A stretch of 39,198 nt of DNA from Crocinitomicaceae bacterium (GCA_029254025.1 JAQWYK010000001.1:1-39198); one strand, 5' to 3'. Shown: positions 9,982 through 19,155, numbered from the stretch's first letter. The notes: generated by a model not told the origin, from the sequence alone. Numbers and translations are program-made.

Positions 9982-11946
9982 TTATCTGTCGAGCAGAAGA
10001 ACATTTTGAAGAAGGAGTTGCAAATCCTTCCAAACTGAATAGTCTCTGGCATAAATGAGATTCATTTTGTGGAATCGTTCTGGTTTATCGATTAGCAAAG
10101 AACGCGTTTTGACGTCTAGAGGTGTAAGTATTCCAAATTTAATTTTCGGTAATTTCAAACCTTCATTGGCTAAACCTGTAGCGTAACCGACTACCGTTTT
10201 TTTTCCAGTAATAAGCTGCAAATGATTCTGGAATAAATTTTTTGGGTGCTTGTATAAGAAAAATACAATGGGGAATAAGATCATTCCGAGGCATCCAACA
10301 AGTAAATCAAATGTACGTTTATTTCTCCGATTTTTTGGTTGTGCGATTGCATTGATTTCAAATACATATAGGTCTCCCGCAGTATCGATAGAATTACTAC
10401 CGATTAAAAAAAGACTATCTGGTTGTGCTATTTTAAAGTCTACATCTTTATTGTCAATGGCTACCATCCAATTGATGATGGACTCAGCACTCGTGTCTTT
10501 TGCGCAAAAAATAATTTCATCCACATGGTGAATGTATATAATCTGGTCTAACTGCGAAAGAGAGCCAAGATCGTCTGGATATTTTTGATCGCTAGGTGAT
10601 ATCGATAAGACTCTTTCTACACGTTGTGAGGAATTTTTCAGGATTGTCTTTACACGATTGACCTCCCCAGGTGAGCCTACGATACCAAAGATTTTTGACT
10701 TCACATCATTGAGGTTGAATTTACCTCCTACCAAACGATTCAAAATGAGTCTGCTTAAGAAATAATATGTAATAATGACTACTGCGCCGAGCAAGATAAA
10801 GAGCCTAGAAAACTGAAGATCCTTGGGTAAAAGAGCGTAAATAATAAGTATGAGTCCAGTGCCAATAGCAACTCCTTTAATGTAATTGGCTAGGCGAATT
10901 GGTTTGTCATATCCACCAGAGTAAACTATGGAAATAATCCAAACCAGTAAATAGGAGGGAATTGCATAAGCTAAAATATCTTCGGGGAACTCAATATTTT
11001 CCTTTCTCCATAATTCGGTGAGCAGAAATAGCGCTGATAACGAAACTACAATGTCGACTACAGGAACAAAGCTTTTTCGCACCAATCGATTGAGAATTGC
11101 AATTCCTGCACGGAAATAAATGGCCAAGTTTATGAGAGATGAAAATAGCTTGGCATTTTTTTGTGAAAAGTGTTTTTTCGCAAAAATCACCATCGCATTA
11201 TAAAACACAAAAACGTAGTTGACGCTACTTTTTTTGGTGCTTTCTCCTTTATAATGAATAATTTTTGTTTCCGGAAAATAGTAATTCTTATATCCTCCAA
11301 GTAGAATTCTGTAAGATAGGTCTATATCCTCTCCGTACATGAAAAACGCTTCATCTAAAAGCCCTACTTTGTCTAACGTTTCTTTCCGTATTAACATAAA
11401 AGCACCACTCAAAACATCGACTTGATTGGTTTCGAATTCGTTCAAATAGCCGAGGTGATATTTGGAAAAACGTTTGCTTTTTGGAAACAAGCTAGAAATG
11501 CCAAATATTTTATAAAAAGCCGCTGCTGGAGTAGGTAAGCCTCTTTTGCTTTCAGGAAGGAAAATACCTTTTCCATCGACCATGCGAATGCCAAGTCCTC
11601 CGGCTTCTGGATGGTTATCCATGAAATCAATACACTTGCTAAAAGTATCCTCCTCCACCACAGTATCAGGGTTGAGCAAAAGGACATATTCCCCTTTTGA
11701 AACTCGAATAGCCTGATTATTCGCTTTAGAAAATCCCGTATTTTCCTTATTGGCAATGAGCTGAACAGCAGGGAATTTTTCACGCACCATATCAACTGAT
11801 CCGTCGATGGAATTATTATCAACAACAAAGACTTCTCCAGAAACTTTTTCCAATGCTTTGAACGTCGAGTTCAAACACTGCTCAAGAAAGTATTCAACAT
11901 TATAGTTGACGATGATTACGGATATGTTGATGTTTTCTTGGTTCAA
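9982..11946 (-). CDS. GT2 glycosyltransferase fused to a membrane and sugar-transferase-like region
   Basis: 654 residues with three parts. Residues 8-235 are a GT-A family 2 glycosyltransferase (rhamnosyltransferase-like): ISVIIVNYN start, VVDNNSIDGS, LLLNPDT at 89-95 as the metal/nucleotide site, and the acceptor-side FMYGEDIDLSYR (202-213). Residues 270-405 contain about four hydrophobic segments. Residues 415-520 resemble a Rossmann-type nucleotide-binding domain (FGIVGSPGEV). Residues 543-654 resemble the bacterial undecaprenyl-phosphate sugar transferase family (PF02397): KRTFDLLVGCLGMILFP at the start and YARDYSVWKDLQLLL near the end. The middle of that last part lacks the usual KFRSM and Asp-Glu catalytic signature, so it may be a docking rather than a catalytic module. 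Likely acts in cell-surface polysaccharide assembly at the inner membrane. No glycan cluster surrounds it. Confidence 0.85.
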   Translation of the reverse strand: MNQENINISVIIVNYNVEYFLEQCLNSTFKALEKVSGEVFVVDNNSIDGSVDMVREKFPAVQLIANKENTGFSKANNQAIRVSKGEYVLLLNPDTVVEEDTFSKCIDFMDNHPEAGGLGIRMVDGKGIFLPESKRGLPTPAAAFYKIFGISSLFPKSKRFSKYHLGYLNEFETNQVDVLSGAFMLIRKETLDKVGLLDEAFFMYGEDIDLSYRILLGGYKNYYFPETKIIHYKGESTKKSSVNYVFVFYNAMVIFAKKHFSQKNAKLFSSLINLAIYFRAGIAILNRLVRKSFVPVVDIVVSLSALFLLTELWRKENIEFPEDILAYAIPSYLLVWIISIVYSGGYDKPIRLANYIKGVAIGTGLILIIYALLPKDLQFSRLFILLGAVVIITYYFLSRLILNRLVGGKFNLNDVKSKIFGIVGSPGEVNRVKTILKNSSQRVERVLSISPSDQKYPDDLGSLSQLDQIIYIHHVDEIIFCAKDTSAESIINWMVAIDNKDVDFKIAQPDSLFLIGSNSIDTAGDLYVFEINAIAQPKNRRNKRTFDLLVGCLGMILFPIVFFLYKHPKNLFQNHLQLITGKKTVVGYATGLANEGLKLPKIKFGILTPLDVKTRSLLIDKPERFHKMNLIYARDYSVWKDLQLLLQNVLLLDR

Positions 11947-12000
11947 ATCATGCGACGTTAATGCTGAGAGCTAATGGAAATGGAATAAACAGAATACATA

Positions 12001-12378
12001 CTATCTGTGTGCAATGCATGATATTTCAATAGGCACGCCAAGAGGGAGTTTTGCAACTTGAACAGTTTCGCGAGCAGGAGGCATCTCTTTGAAGAAATTC
12101 TGATACACTTCATTCATAGCAACAAAATCATCCATATTCTTTAAAAAAATACTGCATTTCACGACGTTTTCAATAGAAAGGCCCGCTGTTTCCACCAAAA
12201 TTTTAATGTTCGTTAAGACCTGGTGGGTGGCTTCTCGAATGTCTTGACAGCATAATTCTCCCGTTATTGGATCCATTGGGATTTGGCCGCTGACATAAAG
12301 TGTATTATTTGCCATAACCGCCTGACTGTAAGGTCCTAATGGCGCAGGCGCATTTGGGATTTGGATTATTTTTTTCAT
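12001..12378 (-). CDS. ridA: RidA family 2-iminobutanoate/2-iminopropanoate deaminase
   Basis: 125 residues from the ATG at 12378, the usual length. RidA removes reactive enamine/imine products of PLP enzymes. The family marks are all present: NAPAPLGPYSQAV at the N-terminus, VSGQIPMDP, and PARETVQVAKLP with the substrate-binding arginine R103. An in-frame ATG at 12399 would add seven residues (MYKALRK) that the family does not have, so the later start was chosen. The gene is divergent from the amidotransferase gene with about 36 bp between the two starts, so the two promoters must overlap. Confidence 0.93.
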   Translation of the reverse strand: MKKIIQIPNAPAPLGPYSQAVMANNTLYVSGQIPMDPITGELCCQDIREATHQVLTNIKILVETAGLSIENVVKCSIFLKNMDDFVAMNEVYQNFFKEMPPARETVQVAKLPLGVPIEISCIAHR

Positions 12379-12405
12379 TTTTCGCAAAGCTTTGTACAAG
12401 TTTAA

Positions 12406-12413
12406 TAATTTTG
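12406..12413 (+). promoter_or_regulatory. Candidate -7 box for the amidotransferase gene
   Basis: TAATTTTG matches TAnnTTTG exactly. It ends one base before the TTG codon at 12415, so a transcript from it would begin after that codon and favour the GTG at 12424 as the start, with almost no leader. The -33 side is weak. Confidence 0.3.
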
Positions 12414-12414
12414 A

Positions 12415-12984
12415 TTGAAAAAAGTGAAGATTTTATTGTTGGATAACTACGACTCGTTTACATTTAACTTGGCGCATTACCTTGAATCCATGTGTGAAAA
12501 GGTGGATGTTCTGCGCAATGATGAAGTGAGTCTAGAACGAATTATAGACTACGATAAAATTGTGCTTTCTCCAGGTCCAGGTCTGCCTGCTGATGCGGGC
12601 ATGATGCCACAATTAATTAAGAGGTATGCAGGAGAAATCCCCATGCTTGGAGTCTGCCTAGGAATGCAAGGGATTGCTGAGTATTTTGGAGGGCGGTTAT
12701 ACAATCAACCTGTTGTTAGGCATGGAGTATCAACCATAATTGCTACTGCTGAAGAATCGCAACTTTTTAGGGAATTGCCGCGTCAATTCGAAGTAGGACT
12801 CTATCACAGTTGGGCGGTTACTGACTTGCCCAATTCGATAAGAATTAGTGCCACGAGTCAAGAGGAAGTTATCATGGCTATTGAGTCTGTAGATCAGCGT
12901 GTTTATGGTGTGCAGTTTCATCCTGAATCGATACTGACCCAGTTTGGTAAAGAAATACTACGGAATTTCATCTTATTGGGATAA
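12415..12984 (+). CDS. Class I glutamine amidotransferase, PabA/TrpG type
   Basis: 189 residues, the standalone size of the amidotransferase subunit that gives ammonia to anthranilate synthase (TrpG) or aminodeoxychorismate synthase (PabA). It opens with LLLDNYDSFTFNLAHYLE, has the oxyanion strand SPGPGLP, the nucleophile C81 in GVCLGMQG, and H169/E171 in VQFHPES. There is no trp or pab partner gene beside it, so the two roles cannot be separated here. Start is uncertain: TTG at 12415 or GTG at 12424; the latter gives the family-typical MKILLLDNYDSF. Confidence 0.92.
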   Translation: MKKVKILLLDNYDSFTFNLAHYLESMCEKVDVLRNDEVSLERIIDYDKIVLSPGPGLPADAGMMPQLIKRYAGEIPMLGVCLGMQGIAEYFGGRLYNQPVVRHGVSTIIATAEESQLFRELPRQFEVGLYHSWAVTDLPNSIRISATSQEEVIMAIESVDQRVYGVQFHPESILTQFGKEILRNFILLG

Positions 12985-13042
12985 ACTCCTAGGACCAGAT
13001 TCACTTTTCATCTAATTGTCTCCAATAAATGTCATCAATTAG

Positions 13043-13050
13043 TATATTTG
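13043..13050 (+). promoter_or_regulatory. -7 promoter box for the phosphohexomutase gene
   Basis: TATATTTG fits TAnnTTTG exactly and lies 24 bp before the ATG at 13075. It covers an in-frame TTG at 13048, which therefore cannot be in the transcript from this promoter; this decides the start. A TTG at 13016-13018 is 24 bp upstream, a little far for a -33 element. Confidence 0.5.
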
Positions 13051-13074
13051 ACGCTGAATAAAAAAAATCAGTGC

Positions 13075-14484
13075 ATGAGCGGAGCAATTAAGTTTGGAAC
13101 AGATGGTTGGAGGGCAATTATTGCGGATGAATATACGGTAGAGAATGTTGCGCGTGTTTCGCAAGGAGTAGCTTCTTGGTTAGCTAATCAAAATAGCGAT
13201 AATCCTTCTGTTATCATCGGTCATGATTGCCGATTTAATGGTGATTTGTTTATGCAAACGGCTATTCAAGTGTTCCGTCAAAATGGAGTAAAAGTCTATA
13301 TGGCAGAAGGCTTTGTTTCTACTCCGATGGTTTCATTAGGAGCCAATGTTTATGGTGCGGATTTAGGGATTGTTATAACTGCCTCTCATAATCCACCTTC
13401 ATACAATGGCTATAAATTGAAGGCAGGATATGGTGGACCTTTATCCCCAGAGAAAGTACAAGAAGTGCAAGACATGATTCCTGATTTTTTAGATGCTGCG
13501 TATAAATCGGTTAGCTTGGATGAAGCTAAGGTGACAGGAGCGGTGAGCGCAGTAGAACTTGAGAAAGAATACATTGCGCACGTTGAGAAAAACTTTGACA
13601 TTGAAGCGATAAGGAACTCAGGGATGCGTTTGGCGTTTGATGCCATGTATGGAGCTGGTCAAAACGTTTTGAAAGCACTTTTTCCTGATATGATGTTTTT
13701 ACACTGTGATCACAATCCTTCATTTAAAGGACAAGCACCTGAGCCCATTGAGAAAAACTTACAAGAGCTGAAGAAGTTGATTATTGAATCCAAGTCTATT
13801 GATTGTGCACTTGCTACAGACGGGGATGCGGATCGTATTGGATTGTTTAATAGTCGGGGAGAATTTGTGGACTCTCACCATATTATTTTGCTGTTGATTC
13901 ATTACTTGGTGAAATACAAGGGCATGACGGGAAAAGTGGTTACCGCGTTTAGCTGTACTCCAAGAATAGCCAAGATGTGTGAACATTATGGATTAGAGCA
14001 TCAGACGGTTAAAATTGGATTCAAATACGTTGCCGGTATCATGGTGGAAGAAGACGTGTTACTTGGCGGAGAGGAATCGGGTGGTATTGCCACGAAAGGT
14101 CACATTCCAGAGCGAGATGGGATTTGGATGGGAATGATTATCTGGGAATTCATGGCGAAATCAGGGAAAAATTTAGATGAATTGATTGCTGAAGTATATG
14201 AAATCGTTGGAGAATTCAAGTTTGAACGCAGCGATCTACACATCACGGAGGAGTTGAAACAACGCATCATTAAAAATTGCGAGAATAACGTTTATACGTC
14301 ATTTGGGCCTTACCACTTAGAAAGAACGGAAACCATTGACGGGTTCAAGTATTTCTTCCAAGATGGACGCTGGGTTATGATACGACCGTCAGGTACAGAG
14401 CCTGTTTTAAGAGTTTATGCAGAAGCACCAAATTTGGAGGAGGTGAGAAGAATTCTTAAGGTAACAGAAGAAACGATTTGTTAA
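13075..14484 (+). CDS. Phosphoglucomutase/phosphomannomutase (alpha-D-phosphohexomutase)
   Basis: 469 residues from the ATG at 13075. The enzyme interconverts hexose 1- and 6-phosphates in sugar-nucleotide and glycan precursor supply. All four catalytic loops are visible: the phosphoserine loop TASHNPPSYNGYK (102-114, S104), the Mg site DGDADR, the sugar-binding loop GGEESGG and the phosphate-binding loop RPSGTEPVLRVY near the C-terminus. The N-terminal KFGTDGWRAI is also typical. Whether glucose, mannose or glucosamine is preferred cannot be read; the GEESGG loop fits PGM/PMM rather than GlmM. A longer form starting at TTG 13048 is rejected because that codon lies inside the -7 box. Confidence 0.93.
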   Translation: MSGAIKFGTDGWRAIIADEYTVENVARVSQGVASWLANQNSDNPSVIIGHDCRFNGDLFMQTAIQVFRQNGVKVYMAEGFVSTPMVSLGANVYGADLGIVITASHNPPSYNGYKLKAGYGGPLSPEKVQEVQDMIPDFLDAAYKSVSLDEAKVTGAVSAVELEKEYIAHVEKNFDIEAIRNSGMRLAFDAMYGAGQNVLKALFPDMMFLHCDHNPSFKGQAPEPIEKNLQELKKLIIESKSIDCALATDGDADRIGLFNSRGEFVDSHHIILLLIHYLVKYKGMTGKVVTAFSCTPRIAKMCEHYGLEHQTVKIGFKYVAGIMVEEDVLLGGEESGGIATKGHIPERDGIWMGMIIWEFMAKSGKNLDELIAEVYEIVGEFKFERSDLHITEELKQRIIKNCENNVYTSFGPYHLERTETIDGFKYFFQDGRWVMIRPSGTEPVLRVYAEAPNLEEVRRILKVTEETIC

Positions 14485-14513
14485 CCAGCCAAGTGTATTC
14501 TTCGAAAAATCTC

Positions 14514-15092
14514 CTATTTACTATTGCTGGTGTAAAAATCTCTCAATAAAATCTTCCGAAAAATAACGGTAATAAAGATGGAGTAGGTGAATCCCAGAAT
14601 CATTAGCCCTAACAATGAAAATGTAAGCAATGCTTTAGGGGAATATGCGCTAACCGTACTAATCCGTATATCAGTATAAATTTCTTCATTGGTCAAGACT
14701 TTATATTCTGGGCTCTGCACTTTTAATGAATCCACGTAGCTCTCTCGCTCCATGGCATTGTAAACTAGGTCCATGCGATCAGAAATTCGAGTTTCTACAT
14801 ACTCTGGATTGATATCTGTGTAGTAGAAATACATGAAAATTGCCACGAGTAAAGCATATGGTGCTCCAGCTATCATACTATGTTTGATGTCTGAAAGGGC
14901 AGTACCTTGACCAAATCCTTCCCGTTTTTTCTCAAAATAGAGGCCGACTGAAATCGCTGCAAGCAAAAACAAGTTATTGATTAAACCTGGAATGAAAATA
15001 TCATTTTGAAATAATCCACTATAAAAGAAAGCCATTTTGATCAAGGACCAAGTAAGAGCAAAAAACAAGGCGGATTTTAGAGCTGGGCGCAT
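14514..15092 (-). CDS. DUF4199-like small membrane protein
   Basis: 192 residues with four hydrophobic segments (about 8-28, 35-52, 72-90 and 155-178). Between the third and fourth is a charged extracytoplasmic loop (TDINPEYVETRISDRMDLVY). The layout and length are those of the Bacteroidota DUF4199 family, whose function is unknown. It starts 2 bp after the rho stop codon, so it is almost certainly translated from the rho transcript. Its end faces the mutase gene, 29 bp apart, with no terminator seen. Confidence 0.7.
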   Translation of the reverse strand: MRPALKSALFFALTWSLIKMAFFYSGLFQNDIFIPGLINNLFLLAAISVGLYFEKKREGFGQGTALSDIKHSMIAGAPYALLVAIFMYFYYTDINPEYVETRISDRMDLVYNAMERESYVDSLKVQSPEYKVLTNEEIYTDIRISTVSAYSPKALLTFSLLGLMILGFTYSIFITVIFRKILLRDFYTSNSK

Positions 15093-15094
15093 AA

Positions 15095-16810
15095 TTAACC
15101 GTTCATCGACACTAAGAATTCTTCATTCGAAAGTGTGTTTTGCATGTGACCTTTGATAAACTCCATTGCTTCAACCGGATTCATGTCAGCAAGGTGCTTG
15201 CGAAGAATCCAAATGCGTTGAAGTGTATCTTTATCCATTAATAAATCTTCGCGACGTGTTCCTGACGCTAGAATATCGATGGCTGGATAAATTCTTCTAT
15301 TCGCGATTTTACGATCCAATTGTAATTCCATGTTACCCGTACCTTTGAATTCCTCAAAGATTACTTCGTCCATTTTCGAACCTGTATCTGTTAAAGCAGT
15401 TGCAATTATGGAGAGTGAACCTCCATTTTCAATTTTACGTGCAGCTCCGAAGAAACGTTTTGGTTTCTGTAATGCGTTGGCATCTACCCCCCCCGATAAT
15501 ACTTTACCTGAAGCGGGAGAAACAGTATTATAGGCACGTGCTAAACGCGTAATCGAGTCTAGTAAAATACACACATCGTGGCCACATTCTACCATTCTTT
15601 TGGCTTTCTCCAAAACCATGTTCGCTACTTTTACGTGACGATCTGCTGGCTCATCAAAAGTTGATGCGACGACCTCTGCATTTACGCTTCTTGCCATGTC
15701 AGTTACCTCTTCAGGCCGCTCATCAATCAATAAGATGATTAAGTAAGTCTCAGGATGATTAGCCGCTATTGCATTCGCTACATCCTTTAACAGAACTGTT
15801 TTACCGGTCTTTGGCTGAGCTACAATCATTCCACGCTGACCCTTACCAATTGGAGAGAACAAGTCCATTAAGCGTGTAGACATTGATTCTTGCTCATGAC
15901 CAGTTAGTTTGAACTTCTCGTCTGGGAAAAGAGGTGTCAAATATTGAAATGGAACTCGATCACGTATAAATGCAGGCTCACGTCCATTGATAGAGGCTAC
16001 TTTTACCAGAGGGAAATATTTTTCACCTTCTCTAGGCGGACGAATCGTACCAAAAACAGTGTCGCCTGTTTTCAAACCAAATAATTTTATTTGACTATGG
16101 CTGACATACACATCATCGGGAGATGGTAAGTAATTATAATCTGAGGACCTTAAAAATCCATATCCATCTTGAATAATTTCTAATACACCTTCGGCAGATA
16201 CGATTCCAGATAAATCATATTTCTTGGATAATTCTTCGCGATTTGCACGGTGATTCCCGCTATTGTTTCCATTTGTATTACCACTTGGAGCGTCCGAATT
16301 ATCTTGGTTTTGAGTATTTCTATTTTGGTTAGGGTTCTTATGCTGGTTGGACTGATTCCTTGGGTTTGGTGTTCTGCGCGTTCGTTGACGTTCTTCTTGA
16401 TTTTGTGCAGATTCAGGGCTAGCATCTTTTTCTTGAACAGGACGCTGACGTTTTTCGTAACGACTTGTTTTGTTTTCTTCGTTGTGTACCGAAGACTTTT
16501 TTTCATTTTCATTGTGCCCCAGATCTTTCGGCGAATCTTCTCGTGTTGATTCTTTTTCAGTGAACAAATCGTTATTGGAAGCTTGTTGAGCGGATTTGCG
16601 AACTCTTCTTCTGCGTTCGGTTGCCACTTTTTCAGTTTCAGTAGATTTGGATTCATCGTTACTTTGGACAGCTGCTGAAGTTTTAGCCCCTTCAGCTATT
16701 AGGTCAATAAGCTCTCCCTTTTTTAAGGTTTCGGCACGTTCAATACCAATTGATTTCGCTATTACGCGGAGTTCCGGGAGTTTTTTTCCCGTTAAATCTT
16801 CTTTGTTCAT
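15095..16810 (-). CDS. rho: Transcription termination factor Rho, with long disordered insertion
   Basis: 571 residues against about 420 in E. coli. Residues 8-40 are the Rho N-terminal helix bundle ([20 protein letters not shown]). Residues 41 to about 195 are low complexity, rich in Asn, Gln, Arg, Glu and Ser. Then come the cold-shock RNA-binding domain (about 200-275, [20 protein letters not shown]) and the RecA-like motor with Walker A QPKTGKT (about 330-336), LLIDERPEE, and the secondary RNA site [21 protein letters not shown]. All ATPase residues seem intact. It is the hexameric helicase that ends transcripts. A leader of about 200 bp without genes precedes it, compatible with self-attenuation, though no structure was proved. 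Confidence 0.96.
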   Translation of the reverse strand: MNKEDLTGKKLPELRVIAKSIGIERAETLKKGELIDLIAEGAKTSAAVQSNDESKSTETEKVATERRRRVRKSAQQASNNDLFTEKESTREDSPKDLGHNENEKKSSVHNEENKTSRYEKRQRPVQEKDASPESAQNQEERQRTRRTPNPRNQSNQHKNPNQNRNTQNQDNSDAPSGNTNGNNSGNHRANREELSKKYDLSGIVSAEGVLEIIQDGYGFLRSSDYNYLPSPDDVYVSHSQIKLFGLKTGDTVFGTIRPPREGEKYFPLVKVASINGREPAFIRDRVPFQYLTPLFPDEKFKLTGHEQESMSTRLMDLFSPIGKGQRGMIVAQPKTGKTVLLKDVANAIAANHPETYLIILLIDERPEEVTDMARSVNAEVVASTFDEPADRHVKVANMVLEKAKRMVECGHDVCILLDSITRLARAYNTVSPASGKVLSGGVDANALQKPKRFFGAARKIENGGSLSIIATALTDTGSKMDEVIFEEFKGTGNMELQLDRKIANRRIYPAIDILASGTRREDLLMDKDTLQRIWILRKHLADMNPVEAMEFIKGHMQNTLSNEEFLVSMNG

Positions 16811-17019
16811 GAATTTGTAATAATGAAAGAATAACTTAGAGAATCGTTATGATTTCGAGGACGCAGATAATTGCGACATTGCAAGTATAAGAATAATTAT
16901 CAAGTATATGCACTTTTGTATTTTTTTTTACAATAAAAGCTAGTTATAAGGAGTATCGTACCGATTCTATAGTTGCTATAAATCGTCTTTCTAACAATTA
17001 TGTAAGGTTAATATATAGT

Positions 17020-17658
17020 TTACAGTTTTTTGGCTAGTAGCTCTATTTCAATAGGGTCGACGGAATGATTTCCTGAATAGCTGTAACACTTGAAGTTTAA
17101 AGGGGCGTTTTTTAAGTGTTTCGTGATTTCAGCTGTTTTTTCAGTAGAAAAATATTCATCCTTAGTACCTACCAGAAATAGGTTGTTAGAAGCGCTAAAA
17201 TGAGAATTGTCTCTGGGTAATTCAAGATCAGGTGGAAATACGCTAGCCCATAGTATGAACTCATTTGCTTGCCAATTGCCCAACTCGTGCCATCTCGCCG
17301 CAGTTGCTCCACCTTGTGAAAATCCCAAGAGAACTTTCTTTGCTTGCGCGTTTTTTGCAGAGAATTGGTCGGCTAGGGAGTTCAGAAACCGGATGTTATC
17401 CTCAATGTCCTGAAGGCGCGCTTCTTTTGTCATCCAGGAAGCTCCGACGCGTCCGCTTGTTCCGTTTAAATAGAAGCGATGCATTCCTTCAGGCGCTACG
17501 ATAAAATGGTCTTCTGGGGGTAAGTGTTGGAACTTGCGAATGAAATACTCAGGTAACTGACCATAACCGTGCAATACAAACCAAATGGTTTTTGCGGTAT
17601 CCAAGTTTCCGTGTGTAAAATAACGGTAGGTTTTAGTTAATTGAATTGAGTGTACCAT
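17020..17658 (-). CDS. Phospholipase/carboxylesterase-like alpha/beta hydrolase
   Basis: 212 residues. Catalytic triad S114 in GFSQGG (112-117), D167 in VGTKDEYF and H198 in YSGNHSVD. The oxyanion strand is VLHGYGQ (28-34). This fits the carboxylesterase/thioesterase family related to YpfH/phospholipase-carboxylesterases, which act on short esters or acyl-protein thioesters; the substrate is unknown. No signal peptide, so cytoplasmic. Its first 22 bases overlap the end of the two-domain hydrolase gene upstream, showing coupled translation. Confidence 0.85.
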   Translation of the reverse strand: MVHSIQLTKTYRYFTHGNLDTAKTIWFVLHGYGQLPEYFIRKFQHLPPEDHFIVAPEGMHRFYLNGTSGRVGASWMTKEARLQDIEDNIRFLNSLADQFSAKNAQAKKVLLGFSQGGATAARWHELGNWQANEFILWASVFPPDLELPRDNSHFSASNNLFLVGTKDEYFSTEKTAEITKHLKNAPLNFKCYSYSGNHSVDPIEIELLAKKL

Positions 17659-19091
17659 AATTTGATCTGCTGAATAACTTCTTTAGATTGTTCGAGATGA
17701 GGAGCATGTCCACAATTATTCAAAAACATTGGAGTGGCATTTTTTCCTAGAGTAGTGACTATTTTTCTGACTTGATTGGGTGTTCCGTATTGATCTTCGT
17801 AACCTTGGATAATAAGAGCGGGAAACGGAGATTGAGATAAATCTTTCTCAATCGACCAATCTGAAAATGGGTGACTTAACCAGGTATCTGCCCATCTTCG
17901 AAATACATTCTCGGTTTTTGCTCCATGAAAAATTTCTAACCCCCTCAATTTCCCTTCTTCAAACGCGCTAATGGCAGGAGGAATCCCAGCTTTTGTTTCC
18001 GATTCATTTTCAATGTGTGCAGCCAAGGTAATTATTCCCGCTATGCCATTCGGGAAGCGCGATGCATACAAAAGGGCCTCAGTTCCACCATCAGAATGGC
18101 CAACAAGGATAAGCTTGTTTTTGACGTCTAGTTGATCGAGAAATGAAGGTAATACTTCCCATGCATATTCATGTAAATACCGTACTGTTCGCTCATGTTG
18201 AAGGTCGTCAGAGTATCCATATCCGATCATTTCAAGTACAATGGCAGGTAACTCTAACTCCTCTGCAAGAAGTGAGGGAAAATCTTTCCATTGATCAATA
18301 CTTCCAAGGGCTTCATGAAGGAAGAGCAGAAGAGGTGTTGATGAATCCGTTGTAGCTCCAATTTTTACGTAAGCGAGTTTACCATGCTGAGTCGCTAAAT
18401 GTTCGTATTCGAGGGATTTGAGTTGATGAACTACATGATTCGCGAACAGTTTCGGCGAAAGAAAACCCATTGGATGAATGAATGAAGGGATTTCAAAATA
18501 AAGGCCATCTGATGAGCATTCTGCCATTTTTTGGGACTCTTTTCGTGTGACCATCTTGTCTTTGCCTCCGCGCGTTATTCGAATGGGAGTTGTCAACTGC
18601 TGAGTACTTTTGTCATTCATCAATGGTTGTTCACCAATGGAGTGAATGAATGTACGTGTTTTCGCTAATAAATCATTCAAATGGGTTCCATGGAGTTGCT
18701 CGAGGTAATCATAAAATGATGCAGCTTTATTTTTTAAGAAATCGATGTTCAAGGTATTCACTTCGGCTTCAGCAATTTCAGGTGACCAATTTAGTTTTGT
18801 GCCAAGAGTGACAATACCGAGAATGTTTTTATTCTTGCGCAGAGCTGCATCCAGGGCAAGATACCCTCCAAGACTAAACCCAAAAATGAAAACTTCACCT
18901 AATTTATCGATGTATGCTTCAAGGTCGTTGCGTGCATCTTCGAGCGTAAAGTTGTTCAATTCTGTAACACGCTTACCATGCCCGGGTAGGTCGTACGCAA
19001 ACACGCTATACCTTTTTTCTAGGATAGCTCGAATAGTGTCGAATTCAGTGGAATTTCCCAGTGCTCCGTGGATGAGTAGTAATTGCCTCAT
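17637..19091 (-). CDS. Two alpha/beta hydrolases fused in one protein
   Basis: 484 residues with two complete alpha/beta hydrolase domains in tandem. Domain 1 (1-228) has LIHGALGNS, DLPGHG, nucleophile S73 in GFSLGG, D178 in GGKDKMV and H206 in SFIHPMGF. Domain 2 (about 230-484) has FLHEALGSIDQW, nucleophile S333 in GHSDGG, D433 in GYEDQYG and H462 in NCGHAPHLEQ. Both triads are intact, so both halves could be active. Domain 2 resembles the soluble esterase/lactonase type. No signal peptide. Start ATG at 19091 places the first strand MRQLLLIHGA at the very N-terminus, as expected. It overlaps the next hydrolase gene by 22 bp; the efp terminator sits immediately upstream. Confidence 0.88.
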   Translation of the reverse strand: MRQLLLIHGALGNSTEFDTIRAILEKRYSVFAYDLPGHGKRVTELNNFTLEDARNDLEAYIDKLGEVFIFGFSLGGYLALDAALRKNKNILGIVTLGTKLNWSPEIAEAEVNTLNIDFLKNKAASFYDYLEQLHGTHLNDLLAKTRTFIHSIGEQPLMNDKSTQQLTTPIRITRGGKDKMVTRKESQKMAECSSDGLYFEIPSFIHPMGFLSPKLFANHVVHQLKSLEYEHLATQHGKLAYVKIGATTDSSTPLLLFLHEALGSIDQWKDFPSLLAEELELPAIVLEMIGYGYSDDLQHERTVRYLHEYAWEVLPSFLDQLDVKNKLILVGHSDGGTEALLYASRFPNGIAGIITLAAHIENESETKAGIPPAISAFEEGKLRGLEIFHGAKTENVFRRWADTWLSHPFSDWSIEKDLSQSPFPALIIQGYEDQYGTPNQVRKIVTTLGKNATPMFLNNCGHAPHLEQSKEVIQQIKLWYTQFN

Positions 19092-19100
19092 TGAATTGAT

Positions 19101-19132
19101 AAAAAAAGCCTAAAAACGGTGTCTTTAGGCTT
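19101..19132 (-). terminator. Rho-independent terminator of efp
   Basis: On the minus strand the stem AAGCCTAAA (19132-19124) pairs over all 9 bp with TTTAGGCTT (19114-19106) across a 9-base loop and runs into seven T (19107-19101). It lies 23 bp after the efp stop and 10 bp before the ATG of the hydrolase gene, so the hydrolase is either read through or starts from a promoter inside or before the hairpin. Confidence 0.85.
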
Positions 19133-19155
19133 CAACTATTATTTATGCTTGGTGT

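Noticed and set aside
13048-13074. TTG start of the phosphohexomutase
   Set aside because: The codon lies inside the TATATTTG promoter box, so it would not be transcribed.
16180-16656. 158-residue frame antisense to nothing, in another frame of rho
   Set aside because: It arises from the low-complexity Asn/Arg-rich part of rho; rho itself is certain.
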